Assembly: GCA_024639325.1 (NCBI GenBank)
Contig: JAHEIO010000005.1
Location: 1 to 64,000 of the forward strand
DNA from: Gammaproteobacteria bacterium
GTDB taxonomy: Bacteria > Pseudomonadota > Gammaproteobacteria > Arenicellales > JAANXG01
Direction of reading: 5' to 3'
DNA: 64,000 nt
The notes below the pieces were generated by a model. It saw only the letters and a list, made by a program, of their open reading frames with translations. It searched no databases and was not told the origin of the DNA. Positions 48,776 through 58,691 of the stretch are shown here, piece after piece (within the stretch, counting starts at the first letter, position 1; every line of letters begins with the position of its first letter). The position numbers and the translations under genes were made by a program.

Positions 48776-50281
48776 ATGCAGCACGCGGCGCAACATGCTG
48801 TTTCGCTGGACAGGGGGACAGCCTCGGGCGTCGCCCGCGCACCGTCTTCGCTCCTGTGGGCCGCCGTTGATTTGCCCTCTCTGGCCCTGGAGGCGCTGCA
48901 CATCGGCGTAAACGAGTATGCCGTTGTCACCGAGCCCTCGCGCCGAGGCGAAATCGTCCATCAGGCCTCTGAAAATGCCCGTTCGGTTGGCATCAAGCCT
49001 GGAATGAATGTCAATGCGGCCCTGGCGATATGGGCCAGTCTGCAGGTCTGCCCTCGCGATCCTGATGCGGAACATCGTCATTTGCATGAATTTCATCACT
49101 GGGCCGGCCGCTTCACACCAACCGTCAGTACGGAGCCGCCAACCACACTGCTTTTCGAAGTCGCGGCCAGTCTGAAGCTGTTCGACGGAATCGAGGCCTT
49201 ATACGACAGGTTGCGCCGGGAACTGGATCAGACCGGGCATCGCTGTTATCTGGCGCTGACGCCAACGCCCGGCGCGAGTTCGATGCTGGCGGCAGCCGGA
49301 CGGGAAACGCTGATCACTGATAGGGCTGACCTCAGGATGTCAATGCAGGCATTGCCCATACATTCGCTGGGGTTGGCAGGAGAGACGCTTCGCAGGCTCC
49401 GGGCCGCGGGAGTTTCATCCCTCGAAGAACTGTGGCGCCTGCCACGGCACGACCTGGCCCGCCGGTTCGGACCGGATGTGGTGCGCAAACTGGACCAGGC
49501 ACTGGGCATGCGTCCCGATCCGCGCCGGATCGACGCCATACCTGACTGCTTCGAGCGTCATTGTGAACTGGAAGCGGAAACCGTTGAGGCGTGTTTCATC
49601 CTGCAGGCCGCGCGTTTTTTGCTGAAGCAATTCTCCGATTTCCTGACTGCCAGAAGCGCTGTTGCCAGTGACGTTCGGGTTTGGCTGAAACACGCGGGCA
49701 AACCCGCCACCCGGATCGATGTGGGAACTCGTCTGCCAATGCGTGATGCCGCACAGTGGGAGAGGCTGCTGAGGGAACACATTCAGCGCCGTGAACTGCG
49801 TGCGCCGGTGCGGGGTATCCGTCTGTCAGGTTCCGGTTTACGGAGCGTCAACCCGGCCAGCGGTGATCTGTTTGAAACCCCGGACGCAGTCGGAGACTGG
49901 GCACGTGCCCTGGATGAACTGGAAGCCCGCTTGGGTAAAAAAAACCTGTGGACGCCGAGCGTGTTGGCCGACCATCGCCCCGAGCACGCCTGGAAGCGGT
50001 CCCCGCCGGCAGTGGATCAAGCCGATGTCTCGTGTCCACCACACCGTCCGCTGTGGCTGCTCGATGAACCCCGGCGTCTGAATTGTCAGGCAGATGATGG
50101 CTCAGGCTCGGTTTCGTTCAATATCATCGATGGTCCGGAGCGGATTGAATCAGGGTGGTGGGATGACAATGAATATTGCCGGGACTACTATACGGCGGTC
50201 TGCCCGCAAGGCCGCCGCCTATGGGTTTTTCAGGATCTGAAGAAAAGATCCGAATGGTATCTTCATGGGTTGTTTGGTTGA
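48776..50281 (+). CDS. imuB: Y-family polymerase-like ImuB
   Basis: LWAAVDLPSLALEAL, TTLLFEVAASLKLFDGIEAL, LRRLRAAGVSSLEELWRLPRHDLARRFGPDVVRKLDQALG; start at ATG 48776. Confidence 0.93.
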   Translation: MQHAAQHAVSLDRGTASGVARAPSSLLWAAVDLPSLALEALHIGVNEYAVVTEPSRRGEIVHQASENARSVGIKPGMNVNAALAIWASLQVCPRDPDAEHRHLHEFHHWAGRFTPTVSTEPPTTLLFEVAASLKLFDGIEALYDRLRRELDQTGHRCYLALTPTPGASSMLAAAGRETLITDRADLRMSMQALPIHSLGLAGETLRRLRAAGVSSLEELWRLPRHDLARRFGPDVVRKLDQALGMRPDPRRIDAIPDCFERHCELEAETVEACFILQAARFLLKQFSDFLTARSAVASDVRVWLKHAGKPATRIDVGTRLPMRDAAQWERLLREHIQRRELRAPVRGIRLSGSGLRSVNPASGDLFETPDAVGDWARALDELEARLGKKNLWTPSVLADHRPEHAWKRSPPAVDQADVSCPPHRPLWLLDEPRRLNCQADDGSGSVSFNIIDGPERIESGWWDDNEYCRDYYTAVCPQGRRLWVFQDLKKRSEWYLHGLFG

Positions 50282-50303
50282 AACAGAATCAGATATCTAA
50301 GGA

Positions 50304-50409
50304 GTTGAATCCGGCTTGTCTTTGCGAGACACGCCGTAAATACCTCCCTGTAGGCTCTGCGCCAGCATCCCTGCTGGCGAAGGTCTATCAAAGACAAGCC
50401 CGATTCAAC
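50304..50409. mobile_element. MITE/REP-like element, 21-bp inverted repeats (1 mismatch) with internal hairpin
   Basis: GTTGAATCCGGCTTGTCTTTG / CAAAGACAAGCCCGATTCAAC; internal CGCCAGCA-TCCC-TGCTGGCG. Confidence 0.6.
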
Positions 50410-50442
50410 CCCAAGACGCAGTGTGACTGAAATAGGAAAAAC

Positions 50443-51690
50443 ATGCCGACTGAAAAAATAGCCGTCATCGGCGCCGGGATTATCGGCGTCACCTGTGCAT
50501 ACGAGCTTCGGCACAACGGGTTCGATGTTGTCCTCATCGATCCTCAGGACAATGAGGCGGCGCCTTCGCTAAAAAACGCCGGCGCCCTGGCCTATTCCGA
50601 GATCCTGCCGATCGCCAGCGGAAGCGTGCTATACAAGGTCCCCAAATGGCTCGCCGATCCCCGGGGGCCCTTGTCCATCAGGGCAGGATATTTGCACAAA
50701 ATCATCCCCTGGCTGACGCGCTTCGTGTTGGCTAGCAACGAAAAACAAGTGCAGGCGACGGCCAAAGCTCTGGCCGCCCTCAATCTACTCTCCAGGGAAC
50801 TGTGCGGTTCGCTATACGAGGCCGCCGATATATCGGACGCGATAAAACGGGCCGGAGCCCTGCATCTGTACGAGAGCGAGCGGGAACGTTCGGTTGCGAT
50901 GCCGGGCTGGCGCATACGGGAACGCAACGGAATCCGGTTCGAGCACATCGATCAGTCGGAACTCAGGGTGCGGGAGCCAGCCCTGGCTGCCGTGTTTTAC
51001 GGCGCCACGTTGATCGAAGACTGGCACCTCGTGTCCGACCCCAAAGATGTGCTCGATGCGCTGTTCTGCCTGGGGAGAGAGTCAGGCGTTGAGTTTATCC
51101 GTGAGTCGGTGTTGGATGTAAACCCTTCCGAAGAAGGCGTGTGTCTGTCGTTCGAGGGCGGGGCGCCTGCCATACGTGTAGGCAAGGCGTTGATCACGGC
51201 GGGCGCCTGGTCGAGAATCCTGGTGGACCGGCTCGGCGACAATATCCCCGTCGAAGCGGAACGAGGCTACAATACCACCATTGTCGAGCCCAATGTCCGG
51301 ATCAATTCGGAGCTGATATTCGGCGAACACGGATTCGTGGCAACCCAGTTGGATAGCGGCCTACGAATCGGTGGAGCGGCCGAGTTTGCAGGACTGCTTG
51401 GCGCGCCCCGCTATGACCGGGCCGACGCCATGTTGCACAAGGCAATGCGGTTCCTGCCTGGATTGCGAACAGAACATTCAACCCGATGGATGGGATGCCG
51501 GCCGAGCATGCCGGACAGCCGCCCCGTTATTGGGCCTTGCGCAAAAACACCGAATGTCCTGTATGCTTTCGGGCACGGTCATACTGGTCTGACGCAGGCG
51601 CCCGGGACAGCGCGACTGATTACCGACATGCTGCTGGGCCGTCAATCGATGATCGATGCGCAACCGTTCTCACCACAAAGATTCAACTAG
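50443..51690 (+). CDS. FAD-dependent D-amino acid oxidase/dehydrogenase family protein (candidate D-hydroxyproline dehydrogenase)
   Basis: IAVIGAGIIGVTCAYELRHNGFDVVLIDPQ; DAO fold; RWMGCRPSMPDSRPVIGPC; beside hydroxyproline epimerase. Confidence 0.85.
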   Translation: MPTEKIAVIGAGIIGVTCAYELRHNGFDVVLIDPQDNEAAPSLKNAGALAYSEILPIASGSVLYKVPKWLADPRGPLSIRAGYLHKIIPWLTRFVLASNEKQVQATAKALAALNLLSRELCGSLYEAADISDAIKRAGALHLYESERERSVAMPGWRIRERNGIRFEHIDQSELRVREPALAAVFYGATLIEDWHLVSDPKDVLDALFCLGRESGVEFIRESVLDVNPSEEGVCLSFEGGAPAIRVGKALITAGAWSRILVDRLGDNIPVEAERGYNTTIVEPNVRINSELIFGEHGFVATQLDSGLRIGGAAEFAGLLGAPRYDRADAMLHKAMRFLPGLRTEHSTRWMGCRPSMPDSRPVIGPCAKTPNVLYAFGHGHTGLTQAPGTARLITDMLLGRQSMIDAQPFSPQRFN

Positions 51691-51710
51691 CCCGGATATA
51701 CGGAGCAGTT

Positions 51711-52005
51711 ATGGACAGCACCGGAGATATGCTCAGGATCGAACAGCTGGTAACCAGCCGTGGCGCTGTACCGGCATTTTATTCAGGGCAACTATGACGG
51801 CGCGCTCGAATTGTGGCACCGAACGCGGTTGTCCAACATGTTCTTCTGGTCTCATGCCTTCAATCCATCGGTCAAGGCTGTTTGTAACATGATGGGCCAC
51901 GACGTGGGGCAGTGTCGGCTGCCCGTCGTGCCGCTGGAAGGGGCGGCGTTGGACGAGTCGTCCGAGTCGTTGGAGCCGCTTCGAAATAAGCCCGCATTTC
52001 AATAA
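51711..52005 (+). pseudogene. C-terminal remnant of a DapA-family lyase (candidate hydroxyproline-pathway deaminase)
   Basis: Fragment VALYRHFIQGNYDGALELWHRTRLSNMFFWSHAFNPSVKAVCNMMGHDVGQCRLPVVPLEGAAL matches the DHDPS-family C-terminal pattern (NPxVKAxxNxxG...RLPxxPL); N-terminal barrel missing. Confidence 0.6.
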
Positions 52006-52009
52006 AACG

Positions 52010-53008
52010 ATGGCAGATCACGTCTTTCACTGTATCGATGGGCACACCGCCGGTATGCCCGTCAGGCTGGTCACGGACGGCGTGCCACTTCTGCGAGGAG
52101 ATACCCAGAGCGAGCGACGTCAGCACTTCCTGCGGGAATACGACTGGATAAGGAAATCACTCATGCTGGAGCCCCGTGGCCACGATGCTATGTCGGGCGC
52201 ACTGCTGTATCCGGCCGCCCGCGATGAATTCGATATGGGGCTCGTATTCATCGAGACCTCGGGTTCTTTGCCGATGTGCGGCCACGGCACCATCGGTTCC
52301 GTCACCTTCGCACTGGAACGAGGCCTCGTCGAACCCGCCCGGCCGGGCGTCGTCAGGGTCGAGACGCCCGCGGGTCTGGTGGTGGCGGAATACGATAAAG
52401 TGGGAAACAAGGTGCGTTCCGTGAGGCTGAACAACGTCCCTTCCTTTCTGCTGATCGAAGACCTGGTTGTCGAATTCAAACCGCTCGGTAGACTGACCAT
52501 GGATATTGCCTACGGAGGCAACTTCTACGCCATTGTCGAACCCCAGCAAAATTATTCCGACGCGTCGGATTTTTCTGTATCGGAGCTGCGCCGGATGGGC
52601 TGGGAGTTGCAGTGCCTGATCAACGACACCAACGATATCGTGCATCCGCTGGATGAGAGCATCCGCGGAGTGAAGCACTGCATGTGGACGGGCAGGCCCT
52701 CCCGGCCAGGTTCGGACGGACGCAGCGTGGTGATCGCCGGTGAAAGCCTGGTTGACCGCTCACCCTGCGGCACCGGAACCAGCGCACGCATAGCGCAACG
52801 CGTCGCACGCGGCCTTCTCGAAGTGGATCAATCGTTTGTCCACGAGAGCGTGATCGGCAGTCAGTTCACCGGACGGGCCGTGAACGAAGTCCCGGTGGGC
52901 GATCTGAATGCCGTTGTTCCGACCGTCGAAGGCAGCGCGTGGATCACCGGCCTGAACACGATCTTCGTCAACGATGACGATCCGTTTCCCGAGGGATTTC
53001 GCGTGTGA
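52010..53008 (+). CDS. 4-hydroxyproline epimerase (proline racemase family)
   Basis: CIDGHTAGMPVRLV, MCGHGTIGSVTFAL, DRSPCGTGTSARIA: both catalytic Cys contexts. Confidence 0.92.
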   Translation: MADHVFHCIDGHTAGMPVRLVTDGVPLLRGDTQSERRQHFLREYDWIRKSLMLEPRGHDAMSGALLYPAARDEFDMGLVFIETSGSLPMCGHGTIGSVTFALERGLVEPARPGVVRVETPAGLVVAEYDKVGNKVRSVRLNNVPSFLLIEDLVVEFKPLGRLTMDIAYGGNFYAIVEPQQNYSDASDFSVSELRRMGWELQCLINDTNDIVHPLDESIRGVKHCMWTGRPSRPGSDGRSVVIAGESLVDRSPCGTGTSARIAQRVARGLLEVDQSFVHESVIGSQFTGRAVNEVPVGDLNAVVPTVEGSAWITGLNTIFVNDDDPFPEGFRV

Positions 53009-53040
53009 CGAAGTTACTGAAATTGGCCGTGCGAGGTATT

Positions 53041-53985
53041 CTAAAACTCTCCGCTCAAGGTAATTGCCGCGAACGGAGAGCTGTCATAATCGCCGGAGGA
53101 CAGTTTCTCGCCGGCGGAGTTTTTGAGCTCCAGTTTTCCGTCTAACGTTGCCCCGATATAGAGATCCAGATCCAGACCGCTTTTTCCTGATCGATGCAAT
53201 CGAGCGAAGGTCAATATTCCTTCGTTACTGCCGATGCCGTTAGGGGCCAGGCCCTCATCATCCAATCTGAAGCGGAACTTGCGGTAAACACCGCCGGCAC
53301 CCAGGTACCAGTTTTCGTTGATCGTATAGCTCAGTTCGAGGCCCGCCGGACCCAGCACGTCTGCTTCGAAAGGATTCGCTACGCGCCACTTTTCGTTGAA
53401 TCGCCAGTCGACCGCGAGAAAGGGAAATACTTTCCACTCGTCCTCGACATTCCTGAACGCTGCCGCGCCCAGTCCCAGCCGCTTTTCCCGTGAAAAACTC
53501 CTGAATGCCATCAGAGGTGTTCCGAAGGTCATCGAATCGCTGCTGTCGGCACCGTATTCCTGCAGCCAATCGACGGACGGCGACAGCCCCACCGTCCAGG
53601 CTGACCCGAAGCGGATGAAGATCGGGATACCCAGGCCGAATCGTCTGACGTCGTTCCAGGGTTCCACTCCGCCGAATTCCGTCAGACCCTTGAAATCGTA
53701 GTCATCGACATCGTACTTGACGCTCAACCCGACAATGGTGGTCGGAGAAATCGCTTTGGTTGCCTTGAATCGGAAGAAAGCGCTCGACAGGCTGAATTCT
53801 CCGCCACCATCAATATCGCTTTTCGGTTGGTGGAATGCCGTGAAAGAGGCTGAAAAATCGACGTTCGAGCGGTCTGCAGACGCCGATTCTGCTGCCTCAG
53901 CGGGAATGGTTGGCATCAGCGAAAAAGCGGAGATCACCAGTGCCAATAGGCGCTGCCCCCCACGTGATGAATGTTTGGACTTCAA
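53041..53985 (-). CDS. Outer-membrane beta-barrel-like protein (DUF6268-like)
   Basis: Signal peptide, alternating strands, terminal aromatic ITLSGEF. Confidence 0.7.
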   Translation of the reverse strand: MKSKHSSRGGQRLLALVISAFSLMPTIPAEAAESASADRSNVDFSASFTAFHQPKSDIDGGGEFSLSSAFFRFKATKAISPTTIVGLSVKYDVDDYDFKGLTEFGGVEPWNDVRRFGLGIPIFIRFGSAWTVGLSPSVDWLQEYGADSSDSMTFGTPLMAFRSFSREKRLGLGAAAFRNVEDEWKVFPFLAVDWRFNEKWRVANPFEADVLGPAGLELSYTINENWYLGAGGVYRKFRFRLDDEGLAPNGIGSNEGILTFARLHRSGKSGLDLDLYIGATLDGKLELKNSAGEKLSSGDYDSSPFAAITLSGEF

Positions 53986-54197
53986 AATATCGGATACAGG
54001 TTTCTGTTATGGATTATGGGGTTATTATCTAATACCAACCATGTTATAGAAGTGGTTTATTGAATTATTTTTGGTTCGTTTTACTGATGCGCCTACTATC
54101 AATGTAGCAGGCCTGCCCGTGTTTCTCAGCCCACGTGTCGCGCCCACCCGCGCCCTGGCGCAATGGCCGGGCAGGGTCATGGCACTATCATGCCACA

Positions 54198-54217
54198 TAC
54201 TGTATAAATATACAGCA
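54198..54217 (+). promoter_or_regulatory. SOS/LexA box TACTGTATAAATATACAGCA overlapping dnaE2 start codon
   Basis: CTGT-N8-ACAG, 18/20 to consensus. Confidence 0.92.
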
Positions 54218-57200
54218 TGTCGCCGAAATATGCTGAACTCCACTGTTTGACCAATTTTAGTTTCCTTCGCGGGGCATCTCACCCGGAAGAGCTGGTCGAA
54301 CGCGCCTGGCAACTGCAATACTCGGCACTGGCGATTACCGATGAATGTTCGATATCCGGCGTAGTCCGGGCACACCTCCGGAGCAGGGAATTGCATCCTG
54401 GAAACAGCGAACGAAAACCCGCGGCCGGAGCTCTAAAGCTGATCATCGGCAGTGAGTTCGTGTTGACCGAGGGGGTGAAGGTCGTCTTGCTGGCCACGAG
54501 TCGCAACGGCTACGGCCAGTTGTGCGAGCTGATCACCACGGCCCGACGGGCGGCGGAGAAAGGCGGCTATCGCCTGGACCGGGAAATGTTGCTGGATCAT
54601 TGCCTCGATGAGTGTATTTGCCTGTGGTGCCCGGTTCCGCAAATCGACGACTTTGTTCATTTGGAACGAGGCCGCTGGCTGAAGCACTATTTTCCGGACC
54701 GGCTCTGGATTTCCGTGGAGTTGTTGATGCGGCAAGATGACCGCCGGTGGCTGCAGAGATCCGGTGCGCTTGGCTCACGGCTGAAGTTGCCTCTGTGTGC
54801 CAGCGGCGATGTGCACATGCACAGACGTTACCGGCGATCCCTGCAGGATACCCTGACCGCGATCCGCCTGAAACGGCCCTTGAGTCGGGTCGGCCTCGAT
54901 CTGTTCCCGAATGGAGAACGCCACTTGAGGCCGCTTCATCGCCTGAGCCGGATCTACCCGCGGGGGTTGCTGGCGGCAACCTGCGAGATCGCGTCCCGGT
55001 GCCACTTTTCCCTGGATGAGCTGCGCTACGAATACCCCAGGGAACTGGTCCGGGACGGCTATACGCCAATTGGGTGGCTCACCCACTTGACGAAGCAGGG
55101 CATGCGGCGCCGGTGGCCCGATAAAGTGCCGGACAAGGTGAAAAAGCTGGTCAGGCACGAACTCGCGCTCATTCGGGAGCTGCGCTATGAGTCCTATTTT
55201 CTTACGGTTTACGACATCGTCTGTTTTGCCCGCGAGCAGGGCATTTTGTGTCAGGGCCGGGGATCCGCGGCCAACTCGGCCATTTGTTACTGCCTGGGGA
55301 TTACCGAGGTCGATCCCGCCCGCATGGACCTGCTGTTCGAGCGCTTTATCTCGCGTGAACGCAATGAACCCCCGGATATCGACGTCGATTTCGAGCATGA
55401 GCGGCGGGAAGAGGTCATTCAGTACATCTATGACAAATACGGCAGGGAGCGTGCGGCGTTGGCCGCTACGGTCATCACCTACCGGCCCCGAAGTGCCATT
55501 CGTGATGTCGGCAAGGCACTGGGACTGGACCTCAATCAGTTGGATCGGCTGGCCAAATCAATACAGTGGTGGGACCGGGATGTGCTGCGGTCGGAAGCGT
55601 TGCGGGGACTGGGTTTCGATCCCGACAGCCCGCGGTTGAAGCTGCTCGCCGCACTGGTCGGCGAATTGATCGGGTTCCCACGGCACCTGTCACAGCACGT
55701 CGGCGGGTTCATCATCGCTGAAAGCAGGGTGTCGCGGCTCGTGCCCATCGAAAACGCAGCCATGCCCGAACGCACGGTAATCCAGTGGGAAAAAGGTGAT
55801 CTCGAGGCGCTGGGGCTGCTCAAGGTCGATGTCCTGGGCCTGGGTATGCTCACTGCTATTCGCAAGGCACTGTCCTATCTGTCAAAGCAAACGGGCCGCC
55901 GCTGGTCCATGGCGGATGTGCCCGCGGAGGATCCGGAGGTCTACCGCATGCTGCAGAAAGCCGACACTATCGGTGTATTCCAGATCGAGTCGCGCGCCCA
56001 GATGTCGATGCTGCCCAGGCTGAGGCCCCGCTCTTACTATGATCTGGTCATCGAGATCGCCATTGTCCGGCCCGGGCCTATACAGGGCGAAATGGTCCAT
56101 CCGTATCTGCGGCGCCGGAACGGCACGGAGCCGGTGACGTACCCCAGCCCCGAGGTCAGGAGTGTACTGGAGCGTACTCTGGGCGTGCCCATATTCCAGG
56201 AGCAGGTCATGCAACTGTCCATTGTCGCCGCTGGTTTCACCCCGGGGGAAGCGGATCAGCTGCGGCGGAGTATGGCGGCCTGGAAACGGCGGGGCGGGCT
56301 GCAGAAGTTTCAGGAGAAGCTAAAGCAGGGCATGCGTGAACGCGGCTATGGCAGCCAGTTTGCCGACCAGATATGTCAACAGATACAGGGATTCGGTGAG
56401 TACGGTTTTCCCGAGTCCCACTCGGCGAGTTTTGCCCTGCTGGCCTACGTATCGGCATGGCTCAAACGGCACCACCCGGCCATATTCACCTGCGCTTTGC
56501 TTAACAGCCTGCCGATGGGTTTTTACGCGCCGGCCCAACTGGTGGCGGACGCAGTCCGGCACGGCGTCGATGTGCTACCCGTCGATGTTCAGTACAGTAT
56601 CGCGGATTCCACCGTGGAAGGCGCATCGACCCTCCGACTGGGCCTGAGACGCGTCAAAGGCCTTTCGGAGTCAGGCATGGCGCGCATTGTCCGTGCCCGC
56701 GAATACCAACCCTTCATCGACGTTCAAGATCTCGGTGACCGTGCCGAACTGAATCGACACGACCTGGAGTGTCTGGCTTCGGCGGACGCGCTGATCGGCC
56801 TGAGCGGGCACAGGCACCGGGCTTTCTGGTCGGTCAGTGGAGTCGAAAGATCCATGCCTGTGCTGCCATCGCCTCGATTTGCCGAAGCAGACCCTCTTCT
56901 GAGGCATCCCACCGAAGGCGAGAACATTGTTGCCGACTATGCCCATGTCGGCCTCAGTCTCCGGCGCCATCCTGTCGCCTTGCTGCGGGCGCGCCTGGAC
57001 CGGGAGAGCATATGCCCTGCACAGCACCTGTGGGCGTTGCGTGACGGCTCGACGGCGACTGCCGCAGGGCTGGTCATCAACCGTCAACGCCCCGGCTCGG
57101 CGTCCGGGGTGATTTTCATGACCCTGGAGGACGAGACCGGATACGTCAATGTCGTGGTCTGGCCCGGCATCGCCGAAACCCAGCGTCAGGCTCTGCTGTG

Positions 57201-57330
57201 TTCGAGACTGCTCGCCGTGACCGGACGGGTGCAAAAAGAAGACGACGTATTGCACCTGGTAGCCGGGAAGCTGTGGGATCTGAGCAACTGGCTGGGCGAG
57301 CTGACCGCGCGTTCGCGTGATTTTTGCTAG
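54217..57330 (+). CDS. dnaE2: Error-prone DNA polymerase DnaE2 (ImuC)
   Basis: YAELHCLTNFSFLRGASHPEELVERA, GRGSAANSAICYCLGITEVDP, EPPDIDVDFEHERREEVIQYIY. Confidence 0.97.
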   Translation: MSPKYAELHCLTNFSFLRGASHPEELVERAWQLQYSALAITDECSISGVVRAHLRSRELHPGNSERKPAAGALKLIIGSEFVLTEGVKVVLLATSRNGYGQLCELITTARRAAEKGGYRLDREMLLDHCLDECICLWCPVPQIDDFVHLERGRWLKHYFPDRLWISVELLMRQDDRRWLQRSGALGSRLKLPLCASGDVHMHRRYRRSLQDTLTAIRLKRPLSRVGLDLFPNGERHLRPLHRLSRIYPRGLLAATCEIASRCHFSLDELRYEYPRELVRDGYTPIGWLTHLTKQGMRRRWPDKVPDKVKKLVRHELALIRELRYESYFLTVYDIVCFAREQGILCQGRGSAANSAICYCLGITEVDPARMDLLFERFISRERNEPPDIDVDFEHERREEVIQYIYDKYGRERAALAATVITYRPRSAIRDVGKALGLDLNQLDRLAKSIQWWDRDVLRSEALRGLGFDPDSPRLKLLAALVGELIGFPRHLSQHVGGFIIAESRVSRLVPIENAAMPERTVIQWEKGDLEALGLLKVDVLGLGMLTAIRKALSYLSKQTGRRWSMADVPAEDPEVYRMLQKADTIGVFQIESRAQMSMLPRLRPRSYYDLVIEIAIVRPGPIQGEMVHPYLRRRNGTEPVTYPSPEVRSVLERTLGVPIFQEQVMQLSIVAAGFTPGEADQLRRSMAAWKRRGGLQKFQEKLKQGMRERGYGSQFADQICQQIQGFGEYGFPESHSASFALLAYVSAWLKRHHPAIFTCALLNSLPMGFYAPAQLVADAVRHGVDVLPVDVQYSIADSTVEGASTLRLGLRRVKGLSESGMARIVRAREYQPFIDVQDLGDRAELNRHDLECLASADALIGLSGHRHRAFWSVSGVERSMPVLPSPRFAEADPLLRHPTEGENIVADYAHVGLSLRRHPVALLRARLDRESICPAQHLWALRDGSTATAAGLVINRQRPGSASGVIFMTLEDETGYVNVVVWPGIAETQRQALLCSRLLAVTGRVQKEDDVLHLVAGKLWDLSNWLGELTARSRDFC

Positions 57331-57333
57331 GTT

Positions 57334-57362
57334 TTGACAGGTCCACCGGCCATCTATATGAT
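57334..57362 (+). promoter_or_regulatory. Strong sigma-70 promoter TTGACA-N17-TATGAT for rpmF-plsX-fab operon
   Basis: Consensus -35, 17-nt spacer, 5/6 -10, directly after dnaE2 stop. Confidence 0.8.
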
Positions 57363-57443
57363 GCGCCGACCATACACGATGTAACGCGGGCCCGATTGCG
57401 TTATGTCATTGTTTTGATTAATCATTTGTAAGCAAGGACCAAC

Positions 57444-57632
57444 ATGGCCGTACAACAGAACCGAAAAACACCGTCCAAGCGGGGTATGCGGCGCTCCCAC
57501 GACGCCCTGGGTAAACCCACGTTATCCACCGACCCGGTAACCGGGGAGCTGCACCGCCGGCATCACACCACTCCCACGGGGTACTACCGGGGCAAGCAGG
57601 TGGTACGAATCAAGTCCGAGGACGACGAATAG
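57444..57632 (+). CDS. rpmF: 50S ribosomal protein L32
   Basis: [22 protein letters not shown]...[20 protein letters not shown]. Confidence 0.97.
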   Translation: MAVQQNRKTPSKRGMRRSHDALGKPTLSTDPVTGELHRRHHTTPTGYYRGKQVVRIKSEDDE

Positions 57633-57674
57633 CCTTTTGACGTATAGTCGTTAGGTGGAAAATCCAGGCTTATC

Positions 57675-58691
57675 GTGAGCATCACCATTGCCGTTGATGC
57701 AATGGGTGGAGACCATGGCCCGAAAGTAACGGTCCCGGGGTCACTGGCGGCACTCGCGCACGAAAATGATCTGAACCTGATCCTGGTCGGAAAACCGGAC
57801 CATATCGAAGCGCAACTCAGCAAGTCGGGCCCAGGGACGAGCAGTATCCAGGTTCAACCTGCTTCGGAGACCGTGGAGATGAACGAAGACCCGGCGCGGG
57901 CCCTGCGCCGTAAAAAGGATTCTTCCATGCGGGTCGCAATCAATCTGGTAAAATCCGGTGAGGCGGATGCCTGTCTGAGCGCGGGGAATACGGGTGCCCT
58001 GATGGCGACTTCGCGTTTCGTTCTCAAAACGCTGCCAGGCATCGATAGGCCTGCAATCGTTGCGGCACTGCCATCGCTCCGGGGACATGTCCACGTGCTC
58101 GATCTCGGCGCAAATGTCGACAGTCCGCCGGAGCTGCTGCTCCAATTCGCGATCATGGGTTCGGTGCTGGTAAAACGGGTCGAGCACAAGCCCAAGCCAA
58201 GCATAGGCTTGCTGAATATCGGCGTCGAGGACATAAAGGGTAATGGTATTGTCAAGCGGGCAGCTGAACTGATTCAGCAGAGCGGGTTGAACTATTGCGG
58301 ATACGTGGAGGGCGACGCCATCTATACCGGTGACGTCGACGTGATCGTGTGCGACGGTTTCGACGGCAATGTTGCGCTAAAGGCCAGCGAGGGCCTGGCC
58401 ACGATGATTTCCAGCATAATGAGGGAAGAATTCAGCAGGAGCGCGTTCAGAAAATTTGCCGGTATGTTTGCATTGCCCATCGTCAATGCCTTCAGAAAAA
58501 AAATCGACCACCGAAGGTACAACGGCGCTACCCTGGTCGGCCTGAACGGGATCGTGATCAAGAGCCATGGCGGCGCGGATGCCCTGGCTTTCAGGCAGTC
58601 GCTGCTGGTGGCCGCTACAGCAGTCAGGGAAAAGGTCATTGGCCATCTGTCGGATGAGCTTTCCCGGACCCTGCAGGCAGTACCTCATTGA
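57675..58691 (+). CDS. plsX: Phosphate acyltransferase PlsX
   Basis: [35 protein letters not shown]. Confidence 0.97.
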   Translation: MSITIAVDAMGGDHGPKVTVPGSLAALAHENDLNLILVGKPDHIEAQLSKSGPGTSSIQVQPASETVEMNEDPARALRRKKDSSMRVAINLVKSGEADACLSAGNTGALMATSRFVLKTLPGIDRPAIVAALPSLRGHVHVLDLGANVDSPPELLLQFAIMGSVLVKRVEHKPKPSIGLLNIGVEDIKGNGIVKRAAELIQQSGLNYCGYVEGDAIYTGDVDVIVCDGFDGNVALKASEGLATMISSIMREEFSRSAFRKFAGMFALPIVNAFRKKIDHRRYNGATLVGLNGIVIKSHGGADALAFRQSLLVAATAVREKVIGHLSDELSRTLQAVPH

